Shown: positions 11,164 to 21,138 of the stretch, piece after piece
How the letters are laid out: each line of letters begins with the position of its first letter
How positions within the stretch are numbered: the first letter of the stretch is position 1
From: Malania oleifera
Taxonomy: Eukaryota; Streptophyta; Magnoliopsida; Santalales; Ximeniaceae
Direction of reading: 5' to 3'
Assembly: GCF_029873635.1 (NCBI RefSeq)
Contig: NC_080421.1
Location: 40,467,120-40,531,119, forward strand
DNA length: 64,000 bases
Program-made: the position numbers and the translations under genes
The notes under the pieces: generated by a model
Seen by the model: only the letters and a program-made list of their open reading frames with translations
Told to the model about the DNA's origin: nothing
The model's database searches: none

Positions 11164-12342
11164 GAAGTTTCTCTTCAAGTCTGTTGGAGTGGATCGTAGG
11201 TGGGGCTAACTTGGACTCCATCCCAAATTCAAGGTAAGACTTTTTATTTAGTATTTGGCTTTCCTATAGTTGTAGAAAATGTAGTACTCGAAGAAATATT
11301 GAAGTTTTGTTCGGGGCAATGTTATTTTCAGGGTGTTGAACGAGGAACCCTGCAGATATAGGACTAGTCATTTTAGGGGCTTTCCAAAAGTCAAGTAAGG
11401 GGATAAACTAAGCCGGGATTTCATGAAAATGTATTTATAATTTTACAGCATTTAATTTCAGATAAATATGTACATTGTAGAATTATGTTGGAAATAATGT
11501 TGTTGATCAAAAATATGGATTTCATGTATAATATCATAAATAAGATTATTATCTCTTTTGTGTGGCATGAGTAATATTTACCATGGAAATTATGATGATG
11601 AAATATTATGTTTACAAAATAAGTTTGCTATTACTGATCTCAGGAAAATGTTAAAATGATACAGGGGTTTTTACAAACGAAGGAATTTATATGATATGTC
11701 GGCGTAAAAACCAAGGATTTTATACGATATGCCAGCGTAAGTGTTGAGATTTTATATGAAATACCGGCGTAAGGGCCGAGATTCAGTATGTTATACCATG
11801 TTATGATAAAATATGTCTTTCCAGATATGATACAGATAGTTTTATCAAGTATGATTTTTGTACTGTTATATGTATAATACAGAAATACTCATGTTGCCAC
11901 ACACTGGTATTAGTTTATTTCTCTTACTGGAAGGTGTATCACTCTAACTATATGAACATTTCAGGAGCCCTAGACAGAAGAGCGGATAGAGCTCCACAGC
12001 GTTAGGATTTAGCTGTTCTACCTTGTTTGAAGGGTAAGTCTTTTTGCTAGGGTCAGACGGATTTTTGGGTGGTGACCCCAGGACTCTTTTTGGATCTTTT
12101 GGGTTGTGTGTATTCATATGACAGTTGTAGTAAAGTCTGGTATTGTGTTGATTGGTAATTTGATATGTATATAATTTTACGTTTCCTAATACTTAGGTAT
12201 TAGAATTGTATTTCAGGTATACTCTCGGTACCCATGGATCCAGGTGGGTTATGGTTTACCAGATTGATTATGATTTGTTAGAATTATTATATTAGATATT
12301 ACTATGGAAAAAAAATTATGGTAAAATAAGCAGGTCGTTACA
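11164..12342 (+). mobile_element. 5' LTR of element B, second part
   Basis: This is the continuation of the LTR interrupted at 3,164. It begins GAAGTTTCTCTTCAAG and ends GTCGTTACA at 12,342, before the primer site. It aligns with 16,825-18,492 except for a deletion of about 0.5 kb near 11,795. Confidence 0.92.
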
Positions 12343-12345
12343 GTT

Positions 12346-12357
12346 TGGTATCACAGC
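12346..12357 (+). other. Primer-binding site, element B
   Basis: TGGTATCACAGC differs at one base from TGGTATCAGAGC. It lies three bases after the LTR end. Confidence 0.88.
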
Positions 12358-12489
12358 CTAGGTTGTTAGATTCTATAGACTTTAGAGTGCAGTGGAAATG
12401 ATACCAGAGTATAGGAAAAGGATTTAAGGTTTTGTTCTACAGTCTAGAGGCAAAACTTCTATGGTAATTTTTATGTTTTTCCTGCTCCC

Positions 12490-15400
12490 AGACCGTACCG
12501 GGGAGGCTATCAGGTGCCCCATGGTGGCCAGCAAAGGAATGTAGCTCCAGCGAGGGTCTATGCCTTGACGTCTAGGGATGCTGAGATAGCCGACAATGTG
12601 GTGACAAGTATGATTAACATGTTTTCATTTAAAGTTATTGTATTATTTGATTCATGAGCCACACATTCATTTGTGTCTATGGAGTGTATTAGATTATGTG
12701 GGCTGGAAACACAGTTGTTAGATAACGAACTATTAGTCACTACACCGATAGGGTCTATAGTAAGGTGTAGGAGAGTGCTTTGAGGCTATCCAGTTGATAT
12801 TCAGGGGAAAGTCTTGCCAGCTAAATTGATAGTATTGGATATGCATGGGTTTGATATAATTTTTGGTATGGACTGGTTAGCAACCAATTACGCCAGCATA
12901 AACTGTTGTTTGAAAGAAGTAATATTCAGACGTCCAGGAAGATCAGAATTCAGGTTTATAGGATCGCGAGTGCAATCTCTGCCTCAATTAGTTTCAGCTA
13001 TTCAAGCGAGGAGACTGCTCCTTAATAGTTGTTAAGGATTCATGGCCTTTGTGAAGGAAATGTCAGGGAATGAATTGAAGCTTACTAGTATGCTAGTAGT
13101 AAAGGAGTTTACAGATATTTTTCCAGATAAGTTACCAGGCTTTCCACCTATTGTGAGGTATATTTTCCTATTGATCTGCTTCCAGGTATAATGCCGATCC
13201 CTAAAGCACCTTATCGAATGGTGCCAGCAGAGTTGGCAGAATTAAAGAATCAGTTGTAAGATTTGCTTGATAAGGGATTTCTCCGGCCCAGTGTATCTCT
13301 GTGGGGAGCTCCAGTGTTATTTGTGAAGAAGAAAGACGGGTCCATGAGGATGTGTATATATTATAGGGAAATTATATATTATAGGGAAATTAATAAGGTG
13401 ACAATCAAGAATAAGTATCCTCTACCCCGTATAGATGATTTATTTGACCAGCTCCATGGTACACGGGTGTATTCCAAGATTGCCCTCAAATCAGGCTATC
13501 ACCAGGTGAAAGTGAAAGTAGAAGATGTCTCGAAAACAACTTTCAGGACCAGATATGGGCATTATGAATTCCTCGTTATGTCGTTTGGTTTAACGAATGC
13601 TCCTACAATATCCATGGGTTTAATGAATAGAATTTTCCACCAATATTTAGACCAGTTTGTTGTTGTTTTTATTGATGATGTACTGGTCTATTTGAGGAGC
13701 TATAAGGAGCATGAGACGCATTTGAGGCGGGTCTTACAGATACTCAGAGAAAATAAGTTGTATGCCAAGTTTAGCAAATGTGATTTATGGCTTGATAAGA
13801 TTGTGTTTTTGGGCATGTCATCTAAGGAGATGGAATTTATGTGGATCCTAGTAAAATTGATGCAATAGTGAATTGGGCTAGACCGAGGAACGTCCAGGAG
13901 ATCAGGAGTTTCTTGGGGCTTGCTGGATATTACCGTCATTTTTTTAAGGGATTCTCAGCGTTATCAGAGCCTCTAACACGACTGACTTGGAAGAACTTTA
14001 TGTTTGAATGGGACGACAGCTGCGAGCAGAATTTCTAGGAATTGAAGCAAAGGCTTGTCATGGCACCAGTGTTGATTATCCTGTCAAGGGGTGAGGGTTA
14101 TGTTATCTACAGTGACGCGCCCTTGAAGGGACTTAGCTGTGTATTAATGCAGCATAGTAGGGTGGTAGCTTATGCTTCCAAACAGTTGAAAGAGTATGAA
14201 AAGAACTACTCTACCTATGATCTTGAATTGGCTGAGGTAGTACATGCATTGAAGATTTGGATGTATTACCTGTATGGCGAACGATTCGAAATCTTCTCCC
14301 ACCATAAGAGTTTAAAGTACTTTTTTCATTCATAAGGAATTGAACATAGGGCAGAGAAGGTGGTTGGAGCTTATTAAAGATTTTGATTGTACTGTCAGTT
14401 ACCACCCAGGAAGAGCAAACATGGTAGCTGATGCACTGAGCAGGAAGTTTGTGGGACCAGCACTGGCAGTTATGGAGATTCAGTATCTGATCATGATGGA
14501 TCTAGAGAGACTCAGCATAGAATTGGTTAAAAGTGATCCTTAGGCATGTATTTCTAGTTTAGTGGTACAGCCTACTCTGCAGGAAAGGATTAAAGATGCT
14601 CAAAAGAAGGATCTAGAATTAGCAAAGGTAATGGTCAGAGTACAGAGTGGTCAGGGAGAGGAATTTTGTATTACAAATAACGAAGCTTTACGGTTTTGTT
14701 CTAGATTATGTGTTCCTGCTGATGTTGATATCAGAAAGGCCATTTTAGAAGAGGCTCACAGATCTTTGTACACAGTTCATCTTGGCAGCACAAAAATGTA
14801 TAAGGATCTACGAAAGTCTTATTGGTGGAGTGGTATGAAGAAGGAAATTGTTGAGTATTTAGCACAATGTTTGACGTGCCAGTAGGTAAAAGCTGAGCAC
14901 CAGAGGTTGGCAGGCCAATTGTAGCCACTTTTTATCCCAAAGTAGAAATGGGATCACATATCTATGAATTTTGTTTTAGGGCTGTCGTCGGCATTGCATG
15001 ACCAGACTGCAATCTGGGTGATTGTAAATCGTTTGACTAAGACCGTCCATTTCTTTCCCATCAAGATCAACTACTCCATTAATAGACTGGCAGAGATTTA
15101 TATTTAGGAGATTGTCCATTCTCACAGTGTGCCTGTGTCTATAGTGTCAGATCGGGACCCGCGTTTCACATCACGATTTTGGAGGAGCTTGTAGGAAGCT
15201 CTAGGGTCTCAGTTATCTTTTAGCACGACATTCCATCCTCAGTCAGACGGGCAGACTGAGAGGACGATTCAAATATTAGAAGATATGCTTCGAGCATGCG
15301 TGCTGGACTTTGGGGGTAGTTGGACCCAATTTATGCCGCTGGTAGAGTTTGTGTACAATAACAGTTATCATGTCAACATTGGCATGATACCGTTTGAGGC

Positions 15401-16014
15401 ACTCTATGGTAGGAGATGTCGTTCTCCTTTATATTGGGATGAGATGGGTGAGCGGCGAGTTGTGGGGCCAGAGCTAGTGCAGCAGGCATATGATAATGTC
15501 CGACTCATTAGAGACGGAATCAATGCAGCTCAGAGCCGACAGAAGAGTTACGTCGATACCCGCCTCAAGAAACTGGAGTTCGATATTGGTGCTCATGTGT
15601 TTTTAAAAATAGCTCCGTTAAAAGGGGTTATGAGATTTGGGAAGAAAGGTAAACTTAGCTTTAGGTTCATTGGCTCGTTCGAGATTCTAGAAAAAGTAGG
15701 GTCGGTTGCCTACAGGTTAGCTTTACCACCCGTGTTATCCAAAATATACGATGTATTCCATGTCTCCATGTTGAGAAAATACGTCTCAGACCCTTCTCGC
15801 GTAATCAGTTATGGTGAATTAGAGCTCAGTGATTCACTAGTTTATGAGGAGGTACTAGTACGAATTCTGGACAGGAAAGAACAAGAATTACATAATAAGA
15901 AGATTCCTCTAGTAAAAGTCCTATGGAGAAATCACACAATAGAAGAAGTTTCTTAGGAGCTTGAGGAACAGATAAGGTAGAAATATCCACATTTATTCAG
16001 TGGGGTTCAATTAT
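12490..16014 (+). pseudogene. Pol relic of element B (gag deleted)
   Basis: The leader after the primer site matches element A to about 12,485, then jumps to the end of the gag/zinc-knuckle region, so almost all of gag is deleted. Protease follows with FDS-stop-ATHSFVS (the Gly of the DSGA motif is now a stop at about 12,655) and GMDWLATN. Reverse transcriptase (about 13,190-13,870) contains [13 protein letters not shown], the active-site motif [10 protein letters not shown] and SKCDLW; an 18-bp tandem duplication near 13,363-13,399 duplicates part of YYREI. RNase H and its connection domain run about 13,870-14,470. Integrase runs about 14,560-15,540, with HPQSDGQTER. The C-terminal part to 15,956 is a 223-codon open stretch with HDVFHVSMLRKY-type sequence. 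Many stops (for example 13,033, 13,258, 13,866 and 14,885) make it a pseudogene. Confidence 0.9.
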
Positions 16015-16112
16015 AATCAAGAAGGTGTAAGTGGTTATGAGATATTTCTTTTGCAAGTTAGTCAATACATGTAATAGTTTAGTTAGTAAGTAGTATTTTA
16101 GTTTTGGGAGAA

Positions 16113-16114
<2 letters not shown>

Positions 16115-16176
<62 letters not shown>

Positions 16177-16342
16177 TGTAATCTCCCAGAACTCTAAATG
16201 TGACCATGGTATTCCTCTGCCATAAATGAGGGTAAGTAGTGAAATAAGTAGGTTGTTTACCTTTAGGAGATGGTGAATTATATGGATAATAAATTTCGAG
16301 GATGAAATTTTATAAGGAGGGAAGAATGTAGAGACCCAAATA

Positions 16343-16398
<56 letters not shown>
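16115..16398. repeat. Complementary (ATT)n and (AAT)n tracts flanking the LTR junction
   Basis: An (ATT)n tract of about 55 bases (about 16,115-16,169) and an (AAT)n tract of about 55 bases (about 16,343-16,398) are reverse complements. They lie either side of the polypurine tract and LTR start (16,314-16,327), so they could pair as a hairpin with a loop of about 175 bases. The 5' LTR has only a short (AAT)n (about 2,775-2,790), so the long tract arose or expanded in the 3' copy. Confidence 0.9.
16314..16326 (+). other. Polypurine tract, element B
   Basis: AAGGAGGGAAGAA lies directly before the TGTAGAGACCC LTR start at 16,327. Confidence 0.88.
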
Positions 16399-16695
16399 GG
16401 GAAAGGAGAGAGAAAGGTAAATAGTAATTTGGAATTCAAACAGGGTCCCGTCGACGAACACAACACGTTCATTGACGAACACGCTTGATGGGATCGTTGA
16501 CGAGAACTCGTGTCTCATCGACGAGAAGATATTGAGAGGCAATTTTCAGTTCTGAATTTCATCGATGAAAAATAAGCATTCGTCGACGAACTCCCTTCGT
16601 GGCCTCGTTGACGAAGTGACATGGCTTGTCGATGAAGGCAGGAGTATAACTAGCCCTAAACTCGGATTCAATGTAGATTTTTCAGCCAAAACAAG

Positions 16696-16739
<44 letters not shown>

Positions 16740-18492
16740 CTGTTCATCTCTTCTCCCTTCTCTCTAAGATTTTAGGTCGATTTCTTGTCGATTCAACTAT
16801 CCGAGGCCGCCACGACACTCCTAGGAAGTTTCTCTTCAAGTCTACTGGAGTGGATCGTAGATAGGGCTAACTTGGACTCCATCCCAAATTCAGGGTAAGG
16901 CTTTTTATTTAGTATTTGACTTTCCTACAATTGTAGAAAATGCAGTACTCGAAGAAATACTGAAGTTTTGTTCGGGGTAATGTTGTTTTCAGGGTGTTGA
17001 AAGGGGAACCCTGTGGGTATAGGACTAGTCATTTTAGGGGCTTTCCAAAAGTCGGGTAAGGGGATAAACTAAGTAAGGATTTCATGAAAATGTATTTATA
17101 ATTTTACAACATTTAATTTCAGATAAATATGTACATTATAGAATTATGTTGGAAATAATGCTGTTGATAAAAAATATGGATTTCATGTATAATATTGGAA
17201 ATAAGATTATTATATCTTTTGTGTGACATGAGTAATATTTACTATGGAAATTATGATGATGAAATATTATGTTTATAAAATAAGTATGCTATTACTACTT
17301 TCAAGAAAATGTTAAAATGATATAGGGATTTTTACAAACTAAGGAATTTATATAATATGTCGGCGTAAGAGCCTAGGATTTTATACGATATGTCGGCATA
17401 AGAACCGAGATTTTATATGAAATACCGACGTAAAGGTCGTGATTTACAAAATACAAAAGGTTGGCGTAAGGGTTGTAAATTTTATATGATGTGTTATGCA
17501 AAGTTGTATGAAGATATTAACATGACAAGATATTATTATGAAATAGCCATATATCATTATTTGGAAATAGGTTATATGTTATCAGAACTTGGTTGACTTG
17601 GTTTAGGCTTTCACGAAACACGGTACCGTAGCTATATGATCACGATCATGCTTATGTTAGTGCTACCGCTTATTTTAAGGGGCAGTGGGAGATCGGCAGT
17701 CAATGTGGTTTATTGTAGCGCATGCGTCCCTTTAGTGTCTGCACCAAGGTGGGCAGACCCATCGTACTTATATACTTATGTTGATCTAGCATGGTCGGCC
17801 AACCATCGCTAGGTCCCGCCTTCAGGTCGCACAACCCAATCATATAGGGGTAAGACATGACACCAGCCAACTATCCTTCCAAGGTGTTTTCTATGTATAG
17901 TTATATGAGATGATTTATATGTATAGAAATTCAGTTTATTATACCATGTTATGATAAAATATGTTTTTCCAAATATGATACAGATAGTTTTATCAAGTAT
18001 GATTTTTGTACTGTTATATGCATAACACAAAAATACTTATGTTGTTGCATATTGGTATTAGTTTATTTCCCTTACTGAGAGGTGTCTCACCCTAGCTATA
18101 TAAACATTTCAGGAGCCCTAGATAGAAGAGCGGATAGAGCTCCGCAGCGTTAAGATTCAATTGTTCTATCTTATTTGAAGGGTAAGTCTTTTTGTTAGGG
18201 TCAGACGGATTTTTGGGTGGCGACCCCAGGACTCTTTTTGGATCTTCTAGGTTGTGTGTATTCATACGACGGTTGTAGTAAACTCTGGTATTGTATTGAT
18301 TGGTAATTTGACATGTATATAATTTTATGTTTTCCGCTGCTTAAGTATCAGAATTGTATTTCAGGTATACCCTTGGTACCCATGGGTATAGGTGGGTTAT
18401 GGTTTACCTGATTGATTATAATTTTTTAGAATTATTATATTGAATATTACTATAGGAAAAGAAAATTATGGTAAAATAAGCAGGTCGTTTCA
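16327..18492 (+). mobile_element. 3' LTR of element B
   Basis: The LTR is 2,166 bp, TGTAGAGACCC...GTCGTTTCA, followed by the duplication CTTAC at 18,493. It contains GTCGAC sites (for example 16,450-16,455 and 16,582-16,587), a TATAACTAGCCC TATA-like stretch (about 16,645), a TC microsatellite, and CGGCGTAAG-type minisatellite units near 17,345-17,480. It is the uninterrupted reference copy for the split 5' LTR. Confidence 0.93.
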
Positions 18493-18497
18493 CTTAC

Positions 18498-18918
18498 TGC
18501 CACACACTGTAAATAATTTATTCCGTCTTACTGAGATGTGTCTCACCCAAATATCTAAATATTTCAGAGAATCGTGACAAACTATGGGATAGAGCTCTGA
18601 GATAGAGGAGCCTACACCCTAATAGATAGGGTGAGTGTTTTGAGTTAGGGATGTATGTTACCCCTAGGGTATTTTGCTATTTTGGAAATGGGTTAGACCT
18701 GTATATATTATGGATGTACATTACTCTGGGTATTTATATTATAGATGGTTTGTAATTATTGACTTTCACTGTTAGGATTGTTTATATAAGTTCTACTGAT
18801 TACTTAGTACCCGTTTCGAGTCGGGTTACGCTGAAATGGTATCAGAGATTCTGACGTGGCCGATGTTTGGGTATTGTTTATTGAAAAAAAAAAATGGTAT
18901 GAAAATTGGGGCGTCACA
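18498..18918 (+). mobile_element. 3' LTR of element C, second part
   Basis: It resumes TGCCACACACTG after the CTTAC duplication and ends ...GGGGCGTCACA. Immediately afterwards a minus-strand copia reading frame starts, so element C is inserted in a Ty1/copia element. The 5' LTR of C and its own target duplication lie left of the window. Confidence 0.85.
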
Positions 18919-19371
18919 TAAAATACCTAAAGAAATAACATTCTTCCTTAGATCTGATTCATGTTTTACATCACATATGACTTTTACAACACCATTATAC
19001 ATTCTGATTTTGACATTTCCAATAACAAATATTTTGCATGAAATATCATTTTTCATCAAAATACAACCAATATAAATTGACCTGTAGATGGCAAACCATT
19101 TTCTAGGGTAAGAGCATCCGGTATCTAAGATCCAAGAATCACCCGTGAGGTACTCCCAACCCGATGAAACACGTAACATAACTCTATCATTACATTCTAA
19201 GTCTTCCTCCACTACACTTGCAAATTTTAACGAACCCTTAAACATATATCGACATTTTTGTTTTCATCAAATTAATGCCAGAGAATTCTCATCTATGACG
19301 TAATACAGCACGTCCTTAGCCAAACAAAAATGAATGATTGCTCCCAATTCATTCCAAGTTGTTGCATCCAT
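18919..19371 (-). pseudogene. Ty1/copia gag-protease relic
   Basis: Read on the minus strand from ATG at 19,371-19,369, a gag start (MDATTWNELGAIIHF, LAKDVLYYVIDE) meets a stop. After a deletion comes the pre-integrase/protease segment, with DSWILDTGCSY (aspartic protease DTG), VRIRMYNG-like sequence and DLRKNVISLGIL. It ends abruptly at 18,919 where LTR C begins. The order gag-protease with WILDTGCS is diagnostic of Ty1/copia. The Cys/His pre-integrase finger, integrase and reverse transcriptase must lie left of the window, beyond element C, if they survive. Confidence 0.82.
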
Positions 19372-19454
19372 GCTATCTGGTTGAAATTCTATATAAACCT
19401 CTCACCAAGCCATGTTGCACCAAGAGATCCTTCAATTCAGAGGCCATACAACAT

Positions 19455-19466
19455 GCTCTAATACCA
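19455..19466 (-). other. Primer-binding site of the copia relic
   Basis: On the minus strand TGGTATTAGAGC follows the LTR end. It matches the initiator-Met tRNA primer site with one C-to-T change. Confidence 0.85.
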
Positions 19467-19468
19467 AT

Positions 19469-20147
19469 TGTTGTGAAAATAGGGTCTCTTCCAACAATGC
19501 GCAGCGGAATAACGATATTGTTGTAAAGGATCACACATACACTTACAACAATATCAAATGGTGAAATACAGAATCATTCCACAACCATAACTATATAAAA
19601 AAAAAGAGTAAAGATAAGAACAACGACACTAGAAATTACATGGTTCGGCGAAGCCTACATCCACAGGAGCAATCAGCAAGAGATTTCACCATGAAAATCA
19701 AAGATACACACTCAATGATCTTCTCTCCTTCTCTCACCCCTCTTTCACTCTCTTACTTATCAAAATATGCCTAGAAGAACATATATAACAAGCCCTTGGA
19801 GGCTTCCCTCAAATCCCCAACTATAACACCGTTTACATTCAAAATTCAAATATTTTCTTGCAACCCAAAAGCACTCATTGAGGAGAACAGGGCATTCGTC
19901 GACGAGATAGAGAAGATCACTCGTCGACTAGTCTATCCACTTGTCGACGAGTCTTTAAACTCTGAGATTTTCTGGCTCTCGGTATCTCCTCGTCGACGAG
20001 TCTTTGTTGTTGCTTGCCCTGCACCAAGAATATATTCATATGTTTTTCTCCCTTTGTTTATAAACCCCCGAAGTATAAGAGCCATACCATAAACTATTGT
20101 TTGACAATTGACAACTGGTATTAATTAGAGTAACTATCTTCTCACAA
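19469..20147 (-). mobile_element. 5' LTR of the Ty1/copia relic
   Basis: On the minus strand the LTR ends ...CTATTTTCACAACA just before the primer site. It appears to begin TTGTGAGAAGATAG near 20,147, forming the short terminal inverted repeat expected of an LTR. Length is about 680 bp. It contains four GTCGAC sites in about 100 bp (19,898, 19,923, 19,943 and 19,992), the same palindrome that crowds the unrelated Ty3 LTRs. The outer boundary is less certain than the inner one because the second LTR is outside the window. Confidence 0.7.
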
Positions 20148-20198
20148 TTTAATAAGTATTATAATTTCATAGTAGGATACTAAATGCATATTCAATAT

Positions 20199-20600
20199 TG
20201 TATTGTTATAATATTTTTAAAATATAATGGAATAAGATAAAAATATACTTATTCTAATATTTTAATGTTATGCTAATATTATAATCAATTATGTTATTAT
20301 ATTTTAATATAATAACATCTTATTTTTTAATAATATGATCTTTTATTTATTATCAATATCATAATAGCATGATACAACAATGTATTGTTATGATATTTTA
20401 TGAACATAATGGAATAAGATAAGAATATATGTATTCTAATATTTTAGTGTTATGCTAATATTATATAGTATTATAATCAATTATGTTATTATATTTTAAT
20501 AAAATATAATCTTATTTTTTAATGATATAATAATTCATTTACTATAAATAACATAATAGGGCGATAATATTATATTATAAGGTACAAACTAATTGTGTCA
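20199..20600. repeat. Tandem duplication of about 182 bp, AT-rich
   Basis: A block starting TATTGTTATAATATTTT at about 20,200 recurs starting TATTGTTATGATATTTT at about 20,383. Both contain AATGGAATAAGATAA, TATTCTAATATTTTA and TTATAATCAATTATG in the same order. A third, partial copy may begin near 20,570. The stretch 20,148-20,940 has no gene; apart from this duplication it holds a (TA)n tract and T-rich run at about 20,740-20,810. Confidence 0.8.
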
Positions 20601-20747
20601 TATTTTAAAATAATTTTATAATTTTTGTTTTAATTTATAAAATATTTTATAATAATACAAAATACATATGGACTATTCAATTCCTCACAAGAGACCAAAA
20701 CCATAGATCATCTCGTAACTATTTTCCGTAACTTTTTATTTAAGATA

Positions 20748-20786
<39 letters not shown>

Positions 20787-20949
20787 GTTTTTTTTTTTTT
20801 TTTTTTTTTACAGTGCTCCAAAGTAATAAATATTTTATGCATAACAAATAAAAAACTTAAACTACTTATTTATATTTATTTGTAACAAAAAAAACGGTAA
20901 CTGAAGTACCCAACAAAGCAAGCACACAAGTTGGAGAAATAACAGCAGT

Positions 20950-21138
20950 AATGCTCGAAAACGACGCCGTCCCTTGCGCCCCGGATGACTCTCTCTCACG
21001 TGCTCCCTCTCAGTAGATTCCCATCGATCTTTCACCGCCCATTCATTTTCCGATTACCTACGTCCTCTCCTCTGTCTCTGTGTCTCTCTTCCCTTTCTTT
21101 CCTCTTCAGATTCCTCTCATTGCTCCCTTACAAATCAG
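20950..21138 (+). other. Non-coding first exon (5' UTR) of the PMT gene, approximate start
   Basis: This is a CT-rich, GC-richer stretch typical of plant leaders. It ends CAAATCAG|GTACTT, a good splice donor at 21,139. The transcription start is not fixed by the sequence. A G-box CACGTG lies at 20,997-21,002. A 94-codon open frame over this stretch is CT-repeat translation and runs through the intron, so I do not call it a gene. Confidence 0.6.
20997..21002. promoter_or_regulatory. G-box CACGTG
   Basis: A perfect palindromic G-box lies in the leader/proximal promoter of the PMT gene. It is the core site for plant bZIP and bHLH factors. Functional use is an inference. Confidence 0.45.

Larger units (their letters stand above)
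2754..18492 (+). mobile_element. Ty3/gypsy element B, inserted in LTR C, interrupted by element A
   Basis: The 5' boundary is TATAGAGAC at 2,754 (TG mutated to TA); the 3' boundary is ...GTCGTTTCA at 18,492. Both ends are flanked by the target duplication CTTAC (2,749-2,753 and 18,493-18,497). Removing the element and one CTTAC restores a continuous LTR C. The order is 5' LTR (2,754-3,164 plus 11,164-12,342, split by element A), primer site 12,346-12,357, pol relic 12,490-16,014, polypurine tract 16,314-16,326 and 3' LTR 16,327-18,492. Gag is deleted. The shorter 5' LTR lacks a segment of about 0.5 kb corresponding to roughly 17,440-17,935 of the 3' LTR. This is a Tekay/Del-like chromovirus and is not autonomous. 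Confidence 0.92.

Noticed and set aside
15997-16542. 181-codon and 64-codon minus-strand frames with long Tyr/Leu/Asn runs
   Set aside because: They are translations of the (ATT)n/(AAT)n microsatellites around the LTR junction.
19455-19466. tRNA gene suggested by tRNA-complementary words here and at the other primer sites
   Set aside because: Only 12-base primer sites are present next to LTRs; no cloverleaf sequence is present.
20199-20600. Centromeric satellite
   Set aside because: The period is near 180 bp but only two diverged copies are present.
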